This document shows positions 17,601-26,070 of a stretch of DNA of 44,745 nt, one piece after another. Source of the stretch: JBGPHT01 sp041484525. Lineage in GTDB: Bacteria; Acidobacteriota; Terriglobia; Bryobacterales; Bryobacteraceae. Below the pieces are notes generated by a model that worked only from the letters and a program-made list of their open reading frames with translations, did no database searches and was not told where the DNA came from. The stretch spans positions 1-44,745 of the forward strand of contig JBGPHT010000056.1 in the NCBI GenBank assembly GCA_041484525.1, read 5' to 3'. The translations under genes were made by a program, and so were the position numbers. Numbering within the stretch: the first letter of the stretch is position 1; each line of letters begins with the position of its first letter.

Positions 17601-18253
17601 ACCGGGCGCGCGCTCCCTTCGACCTGACTCACGCGATGAAGTTCAATTTCGTGTACCGCCTGCCCATCGGCAGCGGCCACCGCGTGGGTTTCAAGCCGCT
17701 CAACCGCTTCGTCCTCGACGGCTGGCAGGTCTCCGGTATCTACGACCGGCAGTCCGGTTTCCCCTTCTCCGTCTGCTCCGGCCGCGGCACGTTCAACCGC
17801 CAAAGCAACGTGCAATCCAATCAGTGCAACACCGTGAACACGACCCTGACGCTGAGCCAACTGCGCGATGTCCTGGCCTTCAATATGACGCCCAGCGGAC
17901 CTTACATGGTCCAGGCCTCGGCCCTCGGCACCGACAAGCGGGCCGTGGCTCCGGATGGTTCCGCGGCCTTCGCCGGCCAGGCATTCTTCATGCCCGGCGC
18001 CGGCACGGTCGGCGCGCTCGGCAAGCGCATTTTCGACGGCCCCTGGGACTCCACGTTCGATTTCGGCCTGGTGAAGGAGACGATGATCACGGAGCGCAAC
18101 CGCATCCAGCTCCGCATGGACGCGCGCAACTTCCTGAATCACCCCGCGTTCACGATCGGCGACCAGACCACGACGTCGACGACCTTCGGCAAGATCTCGA
18201 GCACCTACACGGGCCCGAGAGTCCTGCAATTCGCCATGTACTACCGCTTCTAG
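14657..18253 (+). CDS. TonB-dependent receptor with carboxypeptidase-regulatory domain
   Basis: This is an outer-membrane protein of about 1198 residues of the large acidobacterial 'Oar-like' type. It has a signal peptide (VAATCLFALALAGNVFAQ). A CarboxypepD_reg beta-sandwich spans about 25-105 (GSVVDPSGLAVPNAVVEV, TSDGLFAFTGVSAGNYDIVV). A plug domain contains DLPVLNRSPQSF and VTLDGINIQDN. A long beta-barrel with many Asn/Tyr-rich strands ends in aromatic FAMYYRF, as needed for barrel insertion. ATG 14657 is chosen for the GGGGG box and the signal peptide; the frame is open upstream to 14555. The family takes up or exports large substrates with TonB energy. The particular substrate is unknown. 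Confidence 0.93.
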   Translation: MKVRVAATCLFALALAGNVFAQTTSRLTGSVVDPSGLAVPNAVVEVYLPGGARPVLTATTTSDGLFAFTGVSAGNYDIVVALTGFKKHTDRGVPLTAGAETSMPAIHLEVGSVTDVVEVSESAVTVQTTNAEISLNLARNQIKDLPVLNRSPQSFVTTQAGVALGRGGDTVINGQRTTFTNVTLDGINIQDNFIRTNAVDFSPNLLLLDQVAEMTISTSNTNPSAGNGASQVIFVTPSGSNTFHGSAFIQNRNSAFGANSWFNNTNGVAKAFLNLNQLGGTLGGPIKKDKLFFYANFEAFRQHQQSAATRTLLTADARNGIFTYTNAAGAFQKVNVLQAAGVTADPTMAAMIAKIPGADKINSTTAGDSSSLSALKNTGGYAFNIRNNRIRNNVTGKLDYAMSPKNTFAVTYAWNSDLLDRPDLATNFTAAPLVSNDDKVSLLSSVWRFVPKANLTNEVRFGFNLAPALFLTSEDFGASIIGNTLFSNPLNTFRAQGRYTNTYNFADNAGYNRGKHNLQFGFQLQRAFTEPYNDAGITPTYNLGISSANTNGLGTAQLPGASSNDVTAANNLLANLAGYLTTYTQTFNVTNRTSGFVNGATSDRHWVVDDYSFYAQDNFRLLPRLTLNLGVRYENYTVVKEQNGLSLLPVLINNNAITTLRSNATLDFASGSGRPLYNADRNNFAPNLGVAWDMFGDGKTALRAGYSMNFVNDEYLVAITGNANTNAGLSQTRTNPTALTNLIRNGLPTIAQPAFQVPRTFQDNYALSPTTSFGMADPNLRTPYVQQWNIGIQRQVKAFVVDFRYIGNHGTKLLRALDYNQININAGGFLDDFRRAQNNGNLALARTGTFNPAYDATIPGSQVLTVFPTLPNGGSLTNATNRTTIQQGAVADLAYTYQSTGVNGPINFFFNQYATSLRMMTNYSNSSYNALQVELRTPRYHGLTFQGNYTYSKVLSDAVSGVDNNNQGRYEPLMDNNNPKLDRARAPFDLTHAMKFNFVYRLPIGSGHRVGFKPLNRFVLDGWQVSGIYDRQSGFPFSVCSGRGTFNRQSNVQSNQCNTVNTTLTLSQLRDVLAFNMTPSGPYMVQASALGTDKRAVAPDGSAAFAGQAFFMPGAGTVGALGKRIFDGPWDSTFDFGLVKETMITERNRIQLRMDARNFLNHPAFTIGDQTTTSTTFGKISSTYTGPRVLQFAMYYRF

Positions 18254-18255
18254 TC

Positions 18256-18328
18256 GCAATTCGGGGACAGGCTACGAAACCTTCCGCGCCGTCTTTGCGC
18301 GGAATTTCGTTGCCTGTCCCCGAATTGC
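18256..18328. repeat. REP-like 73-bp hairpin element
   Basis: A 17-bp perfect arm (GCAATTCGGGGACAGGC, 18256-18272) is matched by its complement at 18312-18328. Inside lie ACGAAA/TTTCGT (18274-18279, 18305-18310) and TTCCGCGC/GCGCGGAA (18282-18289, 18297-18304), closing on a seven-base loop. Stem pairing totals about 31 bp. The arm TTCGGGGACAGGC resembles REP elements moved by REP-associated tyrosine transposases (family knowledge from memory). No transposase is in this window. It lies directly after the receptor stop and could also end its transcript. Confidence 0.7.
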
Positions 18329-18359
18329 AGGCGTAAGCCGCTGCCTATTTCGAGGTTGT

Positions 18360-18375
18360 GTAGCCTGTCCCCGAA
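18360..18375. repeat. Third copy of the REP arm
   Basis: GTAGCCTGTCCCCGAA repeats 16 bases of the REP arm (complement of 18260-18275) in the same orientation as the right arm. It stands 40 bases before the second ADOP gene and is probably half of a second, degraded hairpin. Confidence 0.6.
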
Positions 18376-18414
18376 ACTCGAAACTAATACGTCTAATCCC
18401 CGGGAGGGCCGCCC

Positions 18415-20910
18415 ATGCTTGTCAGAGACTTCGTCCACGCCGCGCGCGCGTTGCGCAAGAGCCCGGCGTTTACCCTGATCGCCGTCATCACGCTGGCGCT
18501 CGGAATCGGCGCCAGCACCGCCATTTTCAGCGTCACCAACGCGGTTCTCCTGCGCCCCCTCCCCTACCAGGACCCCGACCGCCTCGTGCTCGTCTGCTCC
18601 GATATGCGGAAGCGCAACGTGAAGGACTTCCCTATTTCCAATGCCGACTTCCTGGATATCCGCAAAGGCGCCGCCGGCTCCTTCGACGGCTTCGCGGCCG
18701 TGCGCACCGGCCGTAACGTCCTGTCGCGCGAAGATGGCACCCCCGAGCAGGTCCACTTCGGCACGGCTTCGACGAACCTGTTTTCATTGCTCGGCGCCCG
18801 CATCGTCATGGGCCGCGATTTTGCGGAAGCCGACGGCATTCCGCAGCCGCCTCCTCCGCAGGGCGCCGCCGCTGCACCTGGACAGGCGCCGCCGCGCGTG
18901 CCCAACAGCGTCATCCTCAGCTATGAATACTGGCAGCGGCGCTACGCCGGCAACCCCAATGTTCTCGGCACCAGCCTCGCGACCCGGCCAGGGTTCGGAG
19001 CGGGCACTCAGATCGTCGGCGTCCTGGCCCCGGGGTTCGAACTGCTGTTTCCGCCCGACGCCAACATGGAACGCACGCCCGATTTCTGGATCGCCGCCCG
19101 CATCCCCTACGACCCTGCCAATCGGAACAATGTCGCCTGGCGCGTCATCGGCCGGATGAAGCCGGGCGTCACCTTGGACCGCGCCCAGCAGGACGCCGAA
19201 ACCGTGGCCGCCGAAGTCCGGCGAACGAATGCGATCTCGAACACCGCCGGACAGTACTTTCGCATCGAGCCCATGAAGAAGCACCTGGTGACCTCGGTCG
19301 AGGACACCATCAAGGCGCTGATGGGCGCCGTCATCTTCCTGCTGCTGATTGCGTGCGCCAACGTGGCCAATCTGCTGCTGGTCCGCATGTCACTCCGGGA
19401 ACGCGAGCTCGCCGTGCGCGCCGCCATCGGTGGAAGCTGGTGGGACCTGGTGCGTCAGTTGTTGGCCGAATCGCTGCTGCTCGCGGGCGCGGGCGTCCTT
19501 CTCGGCGTGGCGCTGGCATGGGCGGGCATTCGGGAATTGCTGGCCATCGCGCCCGCCACGCTGCCGCGTCTCGATGCCGTCCGGATCGACCCCGTCGTGC
19601 TCGGCTTCACCGCGCTGGCGGGTCTGGTTTCGGCGGTCATTTTCGGATTGGCGCCGGCCCTGCGCGCCGCCCGTCCCGACTTGATGTATGTGCTGCGAGG
19701 GACGGGCCGCTCCGCCGGTCTCGGAAGGTCCGGCGCGATGCGCAACGCCGTGGTGGTCGCCGAAGTGGCGCTCTCCTTCGTGCTGCTGATCGGCTCGGGC
19801 CTCATGATTCGTAGCTTCATCGCGCTGCAGCACGTGAATCCCGGCTTCGATTCGCACGGCCTGCTCACCTTCCAGTTGCTCGGCGGCCGCTTCCCCAATC
19901 AGCCCGCCGAGCGCGCGGCTTTCCTGCGCCAGATTCGCGAGCGCCTGAGCGCCATCCCGGGAGTGCAGAGCGCGACCGCGTCCAACCCCTTCCCGCTCAC
20001 CGGCAACTTCAGTCCGATCCGGTGGGGCACCAGCGAGGCGCTCGCCGATCCCAGCAAATTCCAGGCCGCCGATCTCCAGTTCGTGCTCCCCGGATATTTC
20101 CGGACCTTGCGCACGCCGCTGCTCGAGGGCCGTGAATTCACCGAGGCCGATAACGTCCCCGAGAGGAAGCAGGCGATCGTCGACCAGGCTTTGGCCGCCA
20201 AGGCATTCCCCGGCCGGTCCGCCGTGGGGCAGCGCATTCTCGTTCGCATCGCCACTCCTGCCGCAGAATGGGTGGAGGTGATCGGCGTGGCCACTCATCA
20301 GCGCGACACAGACCTGGCTATCGCCGGCCGCGAGCAGGTGTACGTGACCGATGGCTATGTCAACTTCGGAGCTGTTAACCGGTGGGCCCTGCGAACCGCG
20401 GGCGACCCCGCCCGATACTCCACTGCTGTGCGGGAGGAAATCCGCAAGCTCGATCCCAGTTTCCTCATCGCCGAATTGCGTCCCCTGGACGAGTGGGTGG
20501 AGCGCGCCCAGGCCGGCACGCGTTTCTCGCTGCTGCTGATCGGAATTTTTGCTGTGATCGCCGCGCTGCTGGCCGCGGTCGGACTGTACGGCGTACTTTC
20601 CACCGTGGTGCGGCAGCGCACCGCCGAGATCGGCGTACGGATGGCGCTCGGCGCCGCGCCCAGCGGCATCTTCAGCCTTGTGGTGGGACAGGGCCTGCGA
20701 CTGAGCGCCGCCGGGATTGCCGTGGGCCTGGTAGCCGCGTTCGCCGTGACGCGCGTGATGAGTAGCATGCTGGTCGGCGTCCAGCCTACGGATCCGCCCA
20801 CCTTCGCGGTGATGGCGGTGATGTTCGCGTTGATCGCCGCCGCCGCATCCTGGCTCCCTGCCCGCCGCGCCGCAGGGCTGGACCCGACTCAGGCCCTGCG
20901 CGAAGAATAG
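18415..20910 (+). CDS. ADOP: MacB/FtsX-type ABC permease without ATPase
   Basis: This is an 831-residue protein. It begins MLVRDFVHAARALRKSPAFTLIAVITLALGIGASTAIFSVTNAVLLRPLPY and has a long MacB-type periplasmic region with a proline/alanine-rich insert (about 143-160). The first FtsX unit carries LLLIACANVANLLLVRMSLRERELAVRAAIGG. The second ends in ARRAAGLDPTQALREE. GGGAGG about six bases before ATG 18415 supports the start. It follows the TonB-dependent receptor on the same strand but is separated from it by the REP-like element, so a shared transcript is uncertain. Only about 30-40% of residues appear shared with the ADOP at 11974 by eye. Confidence 0.92.
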   Translation: MLVRDFVHAARALRKSPAFTLIAVITLALGIGASTAIFSVTNAVLLRPLPYQDPDRLVLVCSDMRKRNVKDFPISNADFLDIRKGAAGSFDGFAAVRTGRNVLSREDGTPEQVHFGTASTNLFSLLGARIVMGRDFAEADGIPQPPPPQGAAAAPGQAPPRVPNSVILSYEYWQRRYAGNPNVLGTSLATRPGFGAGTQIVGVLAPGFELLFPPDANMERTPDFWIAARIPYDPANRNNVAWRVIGRMKPGVTLDRAQQDAETVAAEVRRTNAISNTAGQYFRIEPMKKHLVTSVEDTIKALMGAVIFLLLIACANVANLLLVRMSLRERELAVRAAIGGSWWDLVRQLLAESLLLAGAGVLLGVALAWAGIRELLAIAPATLPRLDAVRIDPVVLGFTALAGLVSAVIFGLAPALRAARPDLMYVLRGTGRSAGLGRSGAMRNAVVVAEVALSFVLLIGSGLMIRSFIALQHVNPGFDSHGLLTFQLLGGRFPNQPAERAAFLRQIRERLSAIPGVQSATASNPFPLTGNFSPIRWGTSEALADPSKFQAADLQFVLPGYFRTLRTPLLEGREFTEADNVPERKQAIVDQALAAKAFPGRSAVGQRILVRIATPAAEWVEVIGVATHQRDTDLAIAGREQVYVTDGYVNFGAVNRWALRTAGDPARYSTAVREEIRKLDPSFLIAELRPLDEWVERAQAGTRFSLLLIGIFAVIAALLAAVGLYGVLSTVVRQRTAEIGVRMALGAAPSGIFSLVVGQGLRLSAAGIAVGLVAAFAVTRVMSSMLVGVQPTDPPTFAVMAVMFALIAAAASWLPARRAAGLDPTQALREE

Positions 20911-20927
20911 GACCGCCTGACAGCGAA

Positions 20928-22928
20928 CTAGAACGCCAGTCCCTCGATCGTCTTGTTCAACTCGCTCTGCAGGGTGCTCTTCCTCTTCTGCAGTTCCGCC
21001 TGTTTGTCGCGCAGCGCGGCCAGTTGCTGCTCGCTGGCATCGATCTGGCGCGCGTAGTTCTGGACTTGCTGCTGCTGGCCGCTGACGGAATTCAGGCTGG
21101 AAATATTCTGCCGGATGCGCTCTTCTCCCATCGTCAACTCGCGCATCTGTCCTTCCACCTCTGCCAGCGCGCGGTCGTTCTCCGCCACCTTGCTCTTCTG
21201 GTCCACGATTCCCTGCAACTGCCTCCGTCCCGCGTCGCCTATGTTCTTGTTGCGCACGTAAGTGAGCAGCACATCCGGCGTGAGGTTGGTCACCGCGTAG
21301 GACTGGTCGTAGACGCGCTCCTCGTTGACCACGAACTCCTGGGAAGCGCCGGCCCCGAGCGGAATCTCGAACCGATAAGCGTTGGGCGTCTTCTCCGCGG
21401 CCTTCTGGCTGAGCAGCGTGTAGCCTTGGCGCAGCGGATGCTCCAGGATCAGGGTCTTGGCCTTGGCATCCACGTTGCGCAGCGTGTAAGTGCGGGTTTC
21501 CTCGGCGGCGAGTTTGGTGGTGACGACACCGCGGCTGGCGTGGATCTCGCGCACCAGCGCGGCCTGGCTGCCGAATGCCTCAGTGATGCGCGTGCCGAGA
21601 TCCACCGCGTAGCTAATGAGCCGCTTGTCGCTCGCTTTGAGTGTCTCCATCAGCGCTTCGCCGCCGTACGCGCCGCCGTCGTAGACGGTGATGGGGCCGC
21701 CATCGAGCGTCTTGCCCGTCGAGTTAGTCAGCTCCGCGGCATTGGTTGGATGGGGCGAGCTGTGGTCGGAATAGATGAGCAGTTTGCGGCCCTGAATCGG
21801 CTGTTGCAAAAACGGCAGCATCGCGGATTCGTTTTTACGGATGGTGACGGGCTGGGCGATGCGGTACTCGAAGAGGTCGCCTAATTCGCGGGCGATAGCG
21901 TCGGAGACGATCGAGCTGGGCATGACCGTGCTGGCCACGACCATGTTATCGGCAAGCATCTCGGATCGCACGCCTGGCCGGGCCGGCGCCATGGCGGCCT
22001 TCTGCGCTTCCTGCCGTGGGCCAAACCCGCCGAGAGCGCCCGAGGTGGCGAATGCTCCCTCGTGCACGACGGGCCGCGCCGCTGTGTCATCCGCCAACTC
22101 CGCCGATGGCCGGTTCACATATTTGGGCGCATACAACTGGCTGACAAACGAAATCGGCCGCCCCGAAACCAGCGAGAGCTGCACCTTGTTCCAATCCTCG
22201 CCGGTAGTGTTGTCCACGATGGCCCAGCCCTCGAGCACGGGCTGCCCCGCGGCGTTGAGGATCAGACGGTAGCTGGACTTCCACACCGCCGCCGGAATCA
22301 TGTAGCCGGCCACCACGTCGCGTTCTTTGGCATCTGTCGAATCGATGTAGACGCTGCGTTTCTCTTTGGAGCGCGCGGCTGCCAGCGTAGTCAGGTAATC
22401 CTTGAACTGCTGCTGCAATTGCGGGTCGCTGAAGTGGATGCCGGTGGCGGTGTTCAGATCGACGGTCCGCAACTCGGCCGAATCGAGCAGCAGCGTGAGC
22501 AACTGGCGCTCCGGCTGTTTGTCGTTGCCCGCCGTCATGCGTCCGTTCACGATGGAACCGGTGACGGTCTCGCTCCCCAGCTTCAATTCGAGGCGCGCCC
22601 CCATCATCCTGCCCAGCATGGCGGCCAGCGACTGGTCCTCGCCGATCTGAAACGGGAAGTTGGCCAGCTTGCGGCTGAGCGGGTCCTGCGAATCGTAGCG
22701 CAGTCCGGTGATTTTCCCGCCGCCCTTCTCGTCCACGGTGAGCGACTTCAACATGTCGTTCATCTCCGAAGCGTCGAAATCGAGCCGCGCCGATTCGCCG
22801 GGCCCGAGCCTCCCCTCGCGCTGGAAGAATCCGACACCGTGCTTGTACAACACCACTTGCTTTACTGGAAGCTCCGCGGGCAGCGCCATGCTGGCGCTCA
22901 GGACTACGGCTGCGACTGCGCGTTTCAT
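20928..22928 (-). CDS. Exported DUF4139 domain protein with C-terminal coiled coil
   Basis: This is a 666-residue protein with a signal peptide (MKRAVAAVVLSASMALPAE). The beta-rich N-terminal part contains VKQVVLYKHGVGFFQREG. A DUF4139-type core follows (SSYRLILNAAGQPVLEGWAIVDNTTGEDWNKVQLSLVSGRPISF; later YRIAQPVTIRKNESAMLPF). A Gln/Glu/Lys-rich coiled coil (about 580-660) ends the protein. Proteins of this family are often annotated 'mucoidy inhibitor A-like', but their role is not established. GAGGT stands before ATG 22928. It is divergent from fumC and convergent with the ADOP. Confidence 0.85.
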   Translation of the reverse strand: MKRAVAAVVLSASMALPAELPVKQVVLYKHGVGFFQREGRLGPGESARLDFDASEMNDMLKSLTVDEKGGGKITGLRYDSQDPLSRKLANFPFQIGEDQSLAAMLGRMMGARLELKLGSETVTGSIVNGRMTAGNDKQPERQLLTLLLDSAELRTVDLNTATGIHFSDPQLQQQFKDYLTTLAAARSKEKRSVYIDSTDAKERDVVAGYMIPAAVWKSSYRLILNAAGQPVLEGWAIVDNTTGEDWNKVQLSLVSGRPISFVSQLYAPKYVNRPSAELADDTAARPVVHEGAFATSGALGGFGPRQEAQKAAMAPARPGVRSEMLADNMVVASTVMPSSIVSDAIARELGDLFEYRIAQPVTIRKNESAMLPFLQQPIQGRKLLIYSDHSSPHPTNAAELTNSTGKTLDGGPITVYDGGAYGGEALMETLKASDKRLISYAVDLGTRITEAFGSQAALVREIHASRGVVTTKLAAEETRTYTLRNVDAKAKTLILEHPLRQGYTLLSQKAAEKTPNAYRFEIPLGAGASQEFVVNEERVYDQSYAVTNLTPDVLLTYVRNKNIGDAGRRQLQGIVDQKSKVAENDRALAEVEGQMRELTMGEERIRQNISSLNSVSGQQQQVQNYARQIDASEQQLAALRDKQAELQKRKSTLQSELNKTIEGLAF

Positions 22929-23021
22929 ATCGACCTCACATTTGGGGAATGCCCCGGCGGCGCATTCCCTTTCAACTTACTCTCTTTCCTGCGCGAAAAA
23001 TTGCGGCGGCGTAGCCGGGCC

Positions 23022-23027
23022 TACAAT
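23022..23027 (+). promoter_or_regulatory. Candidate -10 box of fumC (leaderless)
   Basis: TACAAT ends six bases before ATG 23034, so transcription would begin at or within a base of the start codon. No Shine-Dalgarno sequence is visible. TTGCGG at 23001 would be a -35 box with a short 15-base spacer. Confidence 0.35.
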
Positions 23028-23033
23028 TGACGC

Positions 23034-24356
23034 ATGGAGCCCTCCTTTCGAACCGAACGCGACACCATGGGCGAGATGCAGGTGCCAGCCACGGCGCTCT
23101 ACGGCGCACAAACGGCGCGCGCCATCCAAAACTTCCCGATCGGCGGCCAGCGATTCCCCCGCTCCTTCATTCGCGCGCTCGGGCTGATCAAGAGCGCCGC
23201 CGCCAAGGTGAACGGCCTTCCGGCGGTCGAGACCGCCGCCGAAGAGGTGACCGACGGCCGTCACGACGCCGAGTTCGTCGTCGACATCTTCCAGACCGGC
23301 AGCGGCACCTCGACCAACATGAACGCCAACGAGACGATCGGCCGCCTGGCCGGCGCGCACCCGAATGACGACGTGAACCGCGGCCAGTCGAGCAATGACG
23401 TCATCCCTTCCGCAATGCATATCGCCGCCGCCGAGGCCGTCACCGCGCGCCTGATTCCGGCCATGCGGCAACTCGCAGCTTCGCTCGCACGCAAAGCCGG
23501 CGAGTTCCACGACATCATCAAGATCGGCCGCACTCATCTGCAGGACGCCGTCCCCATCCGCATGGGCCAGGAGTTCAGCGGCTACGCGCACCAGGTGGAG
23601 GCATGCCGCGCGCGCGTCGAAGCCGCGCTCCCCGGCATCTACGAGTTGCCGCTCGGAGGCACGGCCGTGGGGACCGGTCTGAACGCTCCTCCCGAATTCG
23701 CGCCGGCCGCGATCGCGGAGATCGCGCGCCGCACCGGCCTGCCGTTCGTAGAAGCGGTCAACCACTTCGAGGCGCAGGCCGCGCGCGATGCCGCCTGTTT
23801 CCTCAGCGGCTCTCTTCGCACTTACGCCGTGTCGCTCACCAAGATTGCGAATGACATCCGCTGGCTCGGTTCCGGTCCTCGCTGCGGATTGGGCGAACTG
23901 AAGCTGCCCGCCGTCCAGCCCGGCTCGAGCATCATGCCCGGCAAGGTCAACCCGGTGATCGCCGAGAGCCTGCTGATGGTCTGCGCGCAGGTGGTGGGCC
24001 ATGACGCCGCCATTGCCTGGTGCGCCGCCGCGGGCAACTTCGAGCTCAACGGGATGATGCCGGTGATGGCGTACGACCTGCTCGAATCCATCGAACTGCT
24101 GGCCGCCTCAAGCCGCAACTTCGCCGGGAAACTGGTGGACGGCCTGGAGGCCGATCGCGCGCGCGCCGAGGGCTTCGTCGAGCAATCGCTCGCCATGGCC
24201 ACATCGCTCGTTCCCGCCATCGGCTATGAAAGAGCCACCGAACTCGCCAAGGAGGCCTACGCCGCCGGACGCACTATTCGGGAAGTAGCGCGGGAGAAGT
24301 CCGGTCTGTCCGAAGAGCGCCTGAAGGCGTTGCTCGACCTCAAGTCACAGGTGTAG
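23034..24356 (+). CDS. fumC: Fumarate hydratase, class II
   Basis: This is a 440-residue member of the fumarase/aspartase superfamily, interconverting fumarate and malate in the citric acid cycle. The superfamily signature GSSIMPGKVNPV, with its catalytic Ser loop, is intact. Also typical are SGTSTNMNANE, the VNRGQSSNDVIPSAMH substrate-binding segment and GRTHLQDAVPIRMGQE, which carries the catalytic-site His. NANE and SSND match class II fumarase better than aspartase. The enzyme is oxygen-stable and lacks an Fe-S cluster. It stands alone, divergent from the DUF4139 gene. Confidence 0.94.
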   Translation: MEPSFRTERDTMGEMQVPATALYGAQTARAIQNFPIGGQRFPRSFIRALGLIKSAAAKVNGLPAVETAAEEVTDGRHDAEFVVDIFQTGSGTSTNMNANETIGRLAGAHPNDDVNRGQSSNDVIPSAMHIAAAEAVTARLIPAMRQLAASLARKAGEFHDIIKIGRTHLQDAVPIRMGQEFSGYAHQVEACRARVEAALPGIYELPLGGTAVGTGLNAPPEFAPAAIAEIARRTGLPFVEAVNHFEAQAARDAACFLSGSLRTYAVSLTKIANDIRWLGSGPRCGLGELKLPAVQPGSSIMPGKVNPVIAESLLMVCAQVVGHDAAIAWCAAAGNFELNGMMPVMAYDLLESIELLAASSRNFAGKLVDGLEADRARAEGFVEQSLAMATSLVPAIGYERATELAKEAYAAGRTIREVAREKSGLSEERLKALLDLKSQV

Positions 24357-24477
24357 TGTGGCAGTCCCCTGGCCGGCGGCCGGCCGATGGGCCGCCCGCA
24401 AACAAACTGGTGCAGCAGGCCGGCCAAGGGCCGACCGCAGACCAGGGCCTGCCCGCAACGCTTTGGGTTAACCTCTT
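24357..24477. other. GC-rich intergenic spacer
   Basis: This 120-base spacer is full of GGCC/GGCCGG words, including GGCCGG-CGG-CCGGCC near 24371-24385. It may form hairpins. No coding sequence or clear promoter was found in it. Confidence 0.3.
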
Positions 24478-24489
24478 GTGAGAGTCCTC

Positions 24490-25845
24490 ATGAACTACTA
24501 CCAGGAGCACCAGGCGGAGTTCCTCGAAGGCCTGAAATCCTTCCTCCGCATCCCCAGCATCAGCACGCTCTCCGAGCACAAGCCGGATGTTCGTCGCGCT
24601 GCCGAGTTCGCCAGGAACGAGCTCGCCAATGCGGGGATGAAGGCGGCCACGCTCATCGAAGGGGACGGCAATCCGCTCGTCTATGCGGAGTGGCTGGGCG
24701 CGCCCGGCAAGCCCACCATCCTTTTCTATGGCCACTACGATGTGCAGCCGCCCGATCCGCTCGACGAGTGGAAATCGCCGCCCTTCGAGCCCACCGTGCG
24801 CGGCAACGACATCTTCGCCCGCGGCGCCTGCGACGACAAGGGACAAGTCTACATCCAGATCAAAGCCGTCGAAGGGCTGCTGAAGACCACCGGCCGGCTG
24901 CCCGTCAACGTGAAGTTTCTGCTCGAAGGCGAAGAGGAGACCGGCGGCGAGCATATCGAGGCGTACGTCAAGACTCGCCCGCCGCGCCTCCAGGCCGACG
25001 CCGCGGTGGTGTGCGACACGGAAATGTTCGCGCCTGAACTCCCCACCATTTGCGTCGGGCTCCGCGGCATCGTCTATAGCGATCTGATCGTGCAGGGCGC
25101 CGGCCACGACCTCCACTCCGGCGTCTACGGCGGCGCCGCACCCAATCCCATACAGGCGATCGCCGAGATTCTCTCCGCGTTGAAGGACCGCGACGGCCAC
25201 ATCCTGATCCCGGGCTTCTACGACCGCGTGGTGCCGCCCAGCGCCAAGGAGCGCGAAGCCTGGGCACGTTTGCCGTTCGATGCGGACGAATATTGCGATA
25301 AGGAAATGGGCGCGGACGAAATCGTGGGCGAGCCCGAGATTCCCCTCTTCGAGCGCTTATGGGCGCGTCCGACGGTGGAAGTCCACGGCATCCGCGGCGG
25401 CTTCACCGGCGAGGGCGCCAAGACCGTGATCCCCGCCCGCGCCGTGGCCAAGATCAGCACCCGGCTGGTTGCCGACCAGCGCCCCGACGAGGCTGCCGGT
25501 CAACTTCGCACCGCCATCGCCGCCGCCTGCCCGCGCGGCGTCACGGCGGAGTTGAAGGTGCTGCATAGCGGCGCCCCTTCGCTCACCAATCCGGACAACC
25601 CGTTCATCCACGCCGCTGCCGCCGCCCTCAAGCAGGTGTTCGGCCAGGACACCGTCTATATCCGTTCCGGCGGCTCGATCCCGATCGTGGGCGTCTTCGA
25701 CCGCTACCTGGGCATTCCCAGCGTCATGATGGGCTTTGGCCTCCCCGACGACAATCTCCACGCCCCTAACGAGAAGTTCCATTTGCCGAACTTTTACCGG
25801 GGAATTGAGGCGGTAGCTAGGTACCTAGAAATCCTGGGTTCCTGA
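24490..25845 (+). CDS. M20 family dipeptidase/aminoacyl peptidase
   Basis: This is a metallopeptidase of about 451 residues. The zinc ligands sit in FYGHYDVQPP (His), GACDDKGQ (bridging Asp) and EGEEETGG (the catalytic Glu and neighbouring Glu ligand). A lid domain follows, with HDLHSGVYGGAAPNP and ends near the GLPDDNLHAPNEKFHLPNFYRGIE ligand region. This is the M20 dipeptidase layout, so it cleaves small peptides in the cytoplasm. ATG 24490 with GAGAG upstream is preferred; GTG 24478 is possible. Its TGA stop (25843-25845) is the first three bases of a repeat in the array that follows, so the last few native residues may have been replaced. Confidence 0.9.
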   Translation: MNYYQEHQAEFLEGLKSFLRIPSISTLSEHKPDVRRAAEFARNELANAGMKAATLIEGDGNPLVYAEWLGAPGKPTILFYGHYDVQPPDPLDEWKSPPFEPTVRGNDIFARGACDDKGQVYIQIKAVEGLLKTTGRLPVNVKFLLEGEEETGGEHIEAYVKTRPPRLQADAAVVCDTEMFAPELPTICVGLRGIVYSDLIVQGAGHDLHSGVYGGAAPNPIQAIAEILSALKDRDGHILIPGFYDRVVPPSAKEREAWARLPFDADEYCDKEMGADEIVGEPEIPLFERLWARPTVEVHGIRGGFTGEGAKTVIPARAVAKISTRLVADQRPDEAAGQLRTAIAAACPRGVTAELKVLHSGAPSLTNPDNPFIHAAAAALKQVFGQDTVYIRSGGSIPIVGVFDRYLGIPSVMMGFGLPDDNLHAPNEKFHLPNFYRGIEAVARYLEILGS

Positions 25846-25961
25846 ACGATTCCGGTTAAAACCACTAGTCTGTGAACATTTCCGGATGGTCGTGAACGTT
25901 TCCGGAGGATGACACAATGAATTGAACGATTCCGTATGCTCGTGAACGAATCCGGATGGTT
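25843..25961. repeat. Five TGAACG-type direct repeats, 30/20-base spacing (IS-end-like)
   Basis: Copies of TGAACRNNTCCGGATGG start at 25843, 25873, 25893, 25923 and 25943. The successive distances are 30, 20, 30 and 20, a 50-base higher-order period. The spacing and the many short direct repeats recall the terminal repeats of IS21-family elements. No transposase is nearby, so this would be one orphan end. The comparison to IS21 is from memory and unverified. Between 25962 and 26070 nothing else was found. Confidence 0.6.
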
Positions 25962-26070
25962 GGGGCCGATCGGGTACTGCTCCACTACCCGCCCGGAATC
26001 GATAATCGTCCGGCGTGTCCCGGAAATGATCTCAGACTGTGGCAAAGCCCGGTAAGGTCCGATAGGAACG

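Noticed and set aside
25843..25961. A CRISPR array
   Set aside because: The repeats are short, imperfect and set at alternating 30/20 spacing, with no constant spacers or cas genes.
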